DNA of 64,000 nt, from the NCBI RefSeq assembly GCF_017357525.1, contig NZ_CP036172.1, positions 1,462,561-1,526,560 of the forward strand. The letters run 5' to 3'. The position numbers and the translations under genes are program-made. Positions 59,876-64,000 of the stretch are shown here, in pieces (positions within the stretch are counted from its first letter, which is position 1; each line of letters opens with the position of its first letter). A model generated the notes under the pieces. It was not told the DNA's origin. It ran no database searches and saw only the letters and a list, made by a program, of their open reading frames with translations. The stretch comes from Methanofollis aquaemaris (GTDB taxonomy: Archaea; Halobacteriota; Methanomicrobia; Methanomicrobiales; Methanofollaceae).

Positions 59876-62536
59876 TCACCATCTCCTCCAGTGCTTGTAG
59901 CCCTCCATCACCAGGACAAGGGATACGGCGACGGCAAGCAGGGAGAGCCAGATCGAGAGGGAGACCGGCGCGACGCCGAGGACACTTTGCATGAAGGGCG
60001 TCTGCATCGCAAGGAGGTGTATGCCCTGCGCCGCGACCACGCCGACGACCAGGAGGGGGTTTGCAGTGAGAGGCACCCGCAAGATCGACCGGCGCTCAGA
60101 ACGGCAGTTGAAGGCGTGGGCGTTCTCCATGAAAACCATAAAGAGGAGGAGAACATTTCGTGCGGCCTCGTCCGTCCACCCTGCCGAGAGCAGCCAGGCC
60201 CAGAGGAGGAAGGCTGTCACCCCGATATATCCCCCCGAGACCAGGGTCTGTTCCACCATCTGGCGGTTGAAGATCCCCTCTTCAGGCGGCCTGGGCCTCC
60301 GTCCCATCACGTCTGGTTCCCCCGCCTCGAAGGCGAGGGCGACGTCCTGAATCCCGTTCGTCACCAGGTTAAGCCAGAGGAGTTGCACCGCGAGGAGCGG
60401 GATGGAGAGGCCGGCAAGGAGAGCGAGCGTAAAGAGGAGCACCTCGGCGGCGCCGGTCGAGATGAGGAGATAGGTGACCTTTCTGATATTGTCATAGGTG
60501 CCACGACCCCCCTCGATCCCGGTCACGATCGAGGAGAAGGCGTCGTCGGTGATGATGATCGAAGCGGTGTCCTTTGCCAGGTCGGTGCCTGACCCCATCG
60601 CCACCCCGATGTTCGCACGCCTCAGGGCCGGGGCGTCGTTCGCACCATCGCCAGTCACCGCGACGAAGTGCCCGGCCCCCTGGAGGGCGGCCACGATCTC
60701 GGACTTCTGGAGTGGGGCGACCCGCGAGAAGACCTGTCCGATCCTGACCAGGTCACGGTAGTGATCGCCATCAGGTTCTCCGGCCTCGTCGAGATCCTCA
60801 CCGGTGACGAGGTCCGCCTCCGAGGAGGCGATGCCGAGGTTTCGGGCGATCGCCAGAGCCGTCGCCGGGTGGTCGCCGGTGACCATGATCACCCGGATCC
60901 CGGCCTGCCGGGAGGTCTTCACCGCCGCCGCGGCGTCGTGCCTGAGCGGGTCGATAAAACAGGCGAGGCCGAGGAAGGTGAGAGGCGGGATGTCCTCCTC
61001 GTCAAAGGGAGTGTCCACACCCCCGGTGATCTCGCCGTTCGCCACACCGATGACCCGGTACCCTGCGGCAGCCAGGTGGGCCGCCACTTCCGCCGCATCC
61101 CCGGGGGCCGACGGGCACCTCGGGATCACCACCTCGGGCGCACCCTTGAAGGCGACCCTGACCGAGCCGTCTTCCCGATAGAAGGTCGCCGCATACCGGC
61201 GCTCGGGCTCGAAAGGAATCTCGGCGAGGAGCGACACCTCGCCCTGCACCGTCTCGGGGGAGAGACCAAGTTTGTAGCCGCAGGCAAGGAATGCCACATC
61301 GATGGAGTCTCCGTAGTGCGCCCACTCACCGCCTTTTCGCTCCAGCACTGCCTCGTTGCAGAGCATCGCAGCCCCGACCATCTCCTGCAGACGCAAGAAT
61401 TCTTTTTCTTCCGGCGGCAGACCGTCGGCGTCGGTCACCCTCCCCTCCCCGCGGTACCCCTCACCGAGGACCGTGTACCGGCCCTCGTCAGGGAGCACGA
61501 TGAGAGTCAGGGTCTGCTCGTTGACAGTGAGCGTCCCGGTCTTGTCGCTTGCGATGCAGGTGCAACTCCCAAGCCCCTCGACCGCAGCGAGATTCCTGAC
61601 CACGACATTTCGCCTGGCGATCCTGCTGACCCCCAGGGAGAGAGCGACAGTGATCGCCACCGGCAGACCCTCTGGAATCGCCGAGACGGCGAGGGCGACG
61701 GCCATGAAGAAGACCTCGACCGCCGGGATACCCCGGAGGAGGGCGGCCACTGCGAGGAACGCACTCGCTCCGACGACGAGCACTCCCACCCATCTGGAGA
61801 ACTCCTCTATCCTGATGAGGAGGGGGGGCTTTGTCACCTCCATCGCCGAGATGCTTGTTGCGATCTTCCCGACCTCGGTCCCTCTGCCGGTGGCGATCAC
61901 CACCCCGCACCCCCGGCCCGAGATGACGGTGGACCCTGCATAGGCCATGTTTTTGCGGCCCATCAGGGGCGTATCGGCATCGACCGTACCGGTGACCTTC
62001 CCGGCAGGGACTGATTCCCCGCTGAGGAGGGACTCGTCTATCGAGAGGGTGTTCTCCCGAAAGATCCTGAGATCGGCAGGGACGCGGCTCCCTGGTTCCA
62101 GGAGGACGATGTCACCCGGCACCACCTCTTCGGCCGGCACCCCCATCTCCGCCCCGTCCCGCCTGACACGGGCGGCGATCCTGAGGAGTGCCCTGAGTGC
62201 CGCCGCACTCTGTTCCGCCTTCCACTCCTGCACCATTCCGAGGATAGCATTGAGGAAAATGACCGCGAAGATAAAGAGAGCATCGGTAGACTCCCCGATC
62301 AGCAGGGAGAGGACGCCGGCCACGATCAGGATGAAGATGAGCGGACTCTTGAACTGACGGAGAAAGACCTGGAAGACTGACGGTGGTTTTCGCGTGGGGA
62401 GAGCGTTTTTTCCATAGACCGAGAGGCGTGCCGCGGCCTCGGCGGCGGTGAGACCCGGAGGTGACGAACCGATCGCAGCAAGCACCTCCTCGTCCGGCAG
62501 GGCGTGCCAGAGAGGCTCGGCCCCGTCCGCAGGCAT
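59876..62536 (-). CDS. cation-translocating P-type ATPase (type II)
   Basis: About 886 residues. N-terminal cation ATPase domain (LWHALPDEEVLAAIG...LTAAEAAARL), A-domain loop SGESVPAG (TGES equivalent), TM4 IPEGLPVAI, phosphorylation site SDKTGTLT, hinge GDGANDAPALRRANIG and ten predicted helices. The TM6 region reads LWLNLVTNGIQDVALAFE; the Asp found in SERCA's NxxTDG is Asn here, so calcium specificity is doubtful. It could move Na+, K+ or another cation. The ATG at 62536 is preferred over a TTG at 62572. Confidence 0.88.
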   Translation of the reverse strand: MPADGAEPLWHALPDEEVLAAIGSSPPGLTAAEAAARLSVYGKNALPTRKPPSVFQVFLRQFKSPLIFILIVAGVLSLLIGESTDALFIFAVIFLNAILGMVQEWKAEQSAAALRALLRIAARVRRDGAEMGVPAEEVVPGDIVLLEPGSRVPADLRIFRENTLSIDESLLSGESVPAGKVTGTVDADTPLMGRKNMAYAGSTVISGRGCGVVIATGRGTEVGKIATSISAMEVTKPPLLIRIEEFSRWVGVLVVGASAFLAVAALLRGIPAVEVFFMAVALAVSAIPEGLPVAITVALSLGVSRIARRNVVVRNLAAVEGLGSCTCIASDKTGTLTVNEQTLTLIVLPDEGRYTVLGEGYRGEGRVTDADGLPPEEKEFLRLQEMVGAAMLCNEAVLERKGGEWAHYGDSIDVAFLACGYKLGLSPETVQGEVSLLAEIPFEPERRYAATFYREDGSVRVAFKGAPEVVIPRCPSAPGDAAEVAAHLAAAGYRVIGVANGEITGGVDTPFDEEDIPPLTFLGLACFIDPLRHDAAAAVKTSRQAGIRVIMVTGDHPATALAIARNLGIASSEADLVTGEDLDEAGEPDGDHYRDLVRIGQVFSRVAPLQKSEIVAALQGAGHFVAVTGDGANDAPALRRANIGVAMGSGTDLAKDTASIIITDDAFSSIVTGIEGGRGTYDNIRKVTYLLISTGAAEVLLFTLALLAGLSIPLLAVQLLWLNLVTNGIQDVALAFEAGEPDVMGRRPRPPEEGIFNRQMVEQTLVSGGYIGVTAFLLWAWLLSAGWTDEAARNVLLLFMVFMENAHAFNCRSERRSILRVPLTANPLLVVGVVAAQGIHLLAMQTPFMQSVLGVAPVSLSIWLSLLAVAVSLVLVMEGYKHWRRW

Positions 62537-62664
62537 TGCCGTCCACCCCCGCGCCGAGTATCGGTCGGTCAACTATATCGCCCTTGCGGGAATGCAGGGC
62601 CATTCAACAGATCCGAACTCCATTGCCCGGAGAAAAGAGGGGGCAGGATACCCCTGAACACCAA

Positions 62665-63534
62665 TTATTCGGTGATCATCGTCCCGACGCCGGCGTCGGT
62701 GAAGAGTTCGAGGAGGATGCTGTGCGTCTTGTTGCCGTTGACCACATGGGCATACGGCACCCCGCCCTTCACGGCCCTCACGCAGGACTCGATCTTGGGG
62801 ATCATCCCGCCCGAGATGGTCCCGTCGGCCATCAGTTCCTCGGTCTCCACGGCCCGCAGACGGCGGAAGACCTGGGTCCGCTCCCGGTCCATCACGCCGT
62901 CGACATCGGTGAGGTTGACGAGTTTGAAGGCGCCGAGCGCGACGGCGATCTCCCCTGCCGCCGTATCGGCGTTGATGTTCAGGTTCCGACCGGCCCGGTC
63001 GATCGCGATCGGGGCCATGACCGTGATGTATCCGGTCTCCAGGAGGGTGGTGAGCAGCGCCGGGTTGATCCCCTCGATCTCCCCGACATAGCCGAGATCG
63101 ACCTCACGCTCCTCATCACCGATCCGCACCATCTGGGCGCTGATCTTTCTGGCGAGAATTATGTTGCCGTCGTTGCCCGAGATCCCGACGGCCCGATCCC
63201 CCTCGCGGGCGATGAGCGAGACGATACCCTTGTTGATCTTGCCGACCAGGACCATCTGGGCGATCTCAAGGGTCTCGGCATCGGTGATCCGCAGGCCCCC
63301 GACAAACTCGGGTTCCTTGCCCATGGCCCGCATCTTCTCGGTGATCTCGGGGCCACCGCCATGCACGACGACGACCTTCATCCCCACATAGTGGAGGAGG
63401 ACGATGTCGCGGATCGCGTTCTCCAGGGTATCAGGATCGACCATGGCATGCCCGCCGAGTTTGATCACGATGGTCCTGCCATGAAACTGCTGGATATAGG
63501 GCAGGGCCTCCATCAGGACTTCTTCACGCCTCAT
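62665..63534 (-). CDS. argB: acetylglutamate kinase
   Basis: 289 residues, second step of arginine synthesis: phosphorylates N-acetylglutamate. VIKLGGHAM near residue 23, [41 protein letters not shown] and [12 protein letters not shown] are typical. The ATG at 63534 overlaps the argJ stop; an 18-codon upstream extension is in frame with no homology. It is followed by a gap of about 130 bases to the P-type ATPase gene. Confidence 0.95.
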   Translation of the reverse strand: MRREEVLMEALPYIQQFHGRTIVIKLGGHAMVDPDTLENAIRDIVLLHYVGMKVVVVHGGGPEITEKMRAMGKEPEFVGGLRITDAETLEIAQMVLVGKINKGIVSLIAREGDRAVGISGNDGNIILARKISAQMVRIGDEEREVDLGYVGEIEGINPALLTTLLETGYITVMAPIAIDRAGRNLNINADTAAGEIAVALGAFKLVNLTDVDGVMDRERTQVFRRLRAVETEELMADGTISGGMIPKIESCVRAVKGGVPYAHVVNGNKTHSILLELFTDAGVGTMITE

Positions 63535-64000
63535 GTTGTATACTTCCCGTTGATCTCGACATAGTTCTCGGTCAGGTCGCACCCCCACGCGACTGCCGAA
63601 CCCTCGCCGGCCGCAAGGTCGAGGGAGAAGACGACCCGCTTCCCGTGCATCGCCTCCTTGGCACGCACCAGGTCGGAGACGATCGTCCCGTCCCTGACAA
63701 GTTCGGTCAGCGTCGGTCCCTCGCCGATGGTGAGGGAGACGAGGTCGGGGTCGAACCCGACGCCGGCCCGCCCGGCCGCCGCGATCACCCGGCCCCAGTT
63801 CGGATCCTCACCGTACACCGCCGTCTTGACAAGCGGCGAGGCCACGACCGTCCTGGCCACCGCCTCTGCCGCCGCCTCGTCGGGGGCGCCGACGACCTGC
63901 ACCTCAAGAAGTTTGGTCGCGCCCTCGCCGTCCGCGGCGATCTGTTTGGCCAGGGAGATGCAGCACGCCTCAAGCGCCGCGTCGAACGCCGCCCGCGGCA
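63531..64000 (-). CDS. argJ: glutamate N-acetyltransferase / ornithine acetyltransferase, C-terminal part
   Basis: Partial: the reading frame runs off the window at 64000, so the N-terminal half and the autocleavage threonine are not seen. The visible about 155 residues show [44 protein letters not shown] and [16 protein letters not shown] at the end, diagnostic for ArgJ. Its stop overlaps the argB start (ATGA). Whether it is mono- or bifunctional cannot be judged here. Confidence 0.93.
   Translation of the reverse strand, partial: PRAAFDAALEACCISLAKQIAADGEGATKLLEVQVVGAPDEAAAEAVARTVVASPLVKTAVYGEDPNWGRVIAAAGRAGVGFDPDLVSLTIGEGPTLTELVRDGTIVSDLVRAKEAMHGKRVVFSLDLAAGEGSAVAWGCDLTENYVEINGKYTT

Noticed and set aside
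60668-62014. Open frame of 448 codons antisense to the P-type ATPase gene
   Set aside because: Shadow frame with low-complexity Arg/Asp/Gly composition; the ATPase motifs on the other strand explain the open frame.

Overview
The window is a GC-rich euryarchaeal chromosome segment, most likely from a methanogen of the order Methanomicrobiales (Methanofollis/Methanoculleus-like; genus inferred only from gene content). Archaeal markers are aIF2-gamma, Rpo7, Spt4, S24e, S27ae, L40e, a fused Kae1-Bud32, AglB, GTP-dependent dephospho-CoA kinase and RibL. Methanogen markers are a YcaO protein of the McrA-thioamidation type, a dihydropteroate-synthase-like protein of methanopterin synthesis, DUF2098 and DUF5654. 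Genes are tightly packed with ATGA/GTGA overlaps, GGAGGTGA-type ribosome sites and several TTG/GTG starts.

Layout. 0-2 kb: protein repair methyltransferase, a cyclase-family hydrolase and an uncharacterised protein. 2.3-15.6 kb: one co-directional cluster that makes and uses an N-glycan precursor: glmM, two GlmU-like nucleotidylyltransferases, glmS, then the WbpD/E/B/A-type set for a UDP-diacetamido-uronic acid, a glycosyltransferase and the oligosaccharyltransferase AglB. 15.6-18.5 kb: acetylpolyamine/histone-deacetylase-like protein, YcaO protein, DUF2098 and NikR. 18.7-24.4 kb: an information-processing block (aIF2-gamma, PIN protein, Rpo7, Spt4, dephospho-CoA kinase, S24e, S27ae, Kae1-Bud32, XTP pyrophosphatase, L40e). 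24.5-27.4 kb: DUF1917-like protein, Thi4, HtpX and two tRNAs (Gly-TCC, Val-CAC).

27.4-34.9 kb is an accessory, partly AT-rich region with a phage-type hypothetical, an HflX GTPase, a truncated amidinotransferase, shikimate kinase, a flavin reductase, an alpha/beta hydrolase, an Imm5-like orphan immunity protein and several copies of a dispersed repeat. 35-50 kb holds exported proteins rich in N-glycosylation sequons, two yeast-type cytosine deaminase paralogues, a glutamine synthetase, Hsp20, RlmH, a three-unit PEGA protein, tandem small multidrug-export proteins, a cofactor group (RibL, JAMM protein, DHPS-like), a PHP protein and TruA. 50.4-53.2 kb is a four-gene 2-oxoacid (probably pyruvate):ferredoxin oxidoreductase operon. 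53.8-58.4 kb has a DUF362 ferredoxin-type protein, a soluble chemoreceptor with CheW, and DUF2769. 58.8-64 kb has a CDF transporter, a P-type ATPase, argB and the 3' end of argJ.

The most unusual feature is a modular non-coding repeat family: about 330-520 bp, ends of the type GGCTCTGTAGAATYRGGCAT, and internal GC-rich hairpins. I see full or partial copies at 1894, 28381, 30806 (reverse), 53218 and 58804 (reverse), plus a 47-bp derivative at 34854 made of little more than its two inverted ends. I see no CRISPR array, rRNA gene or intact transposase.
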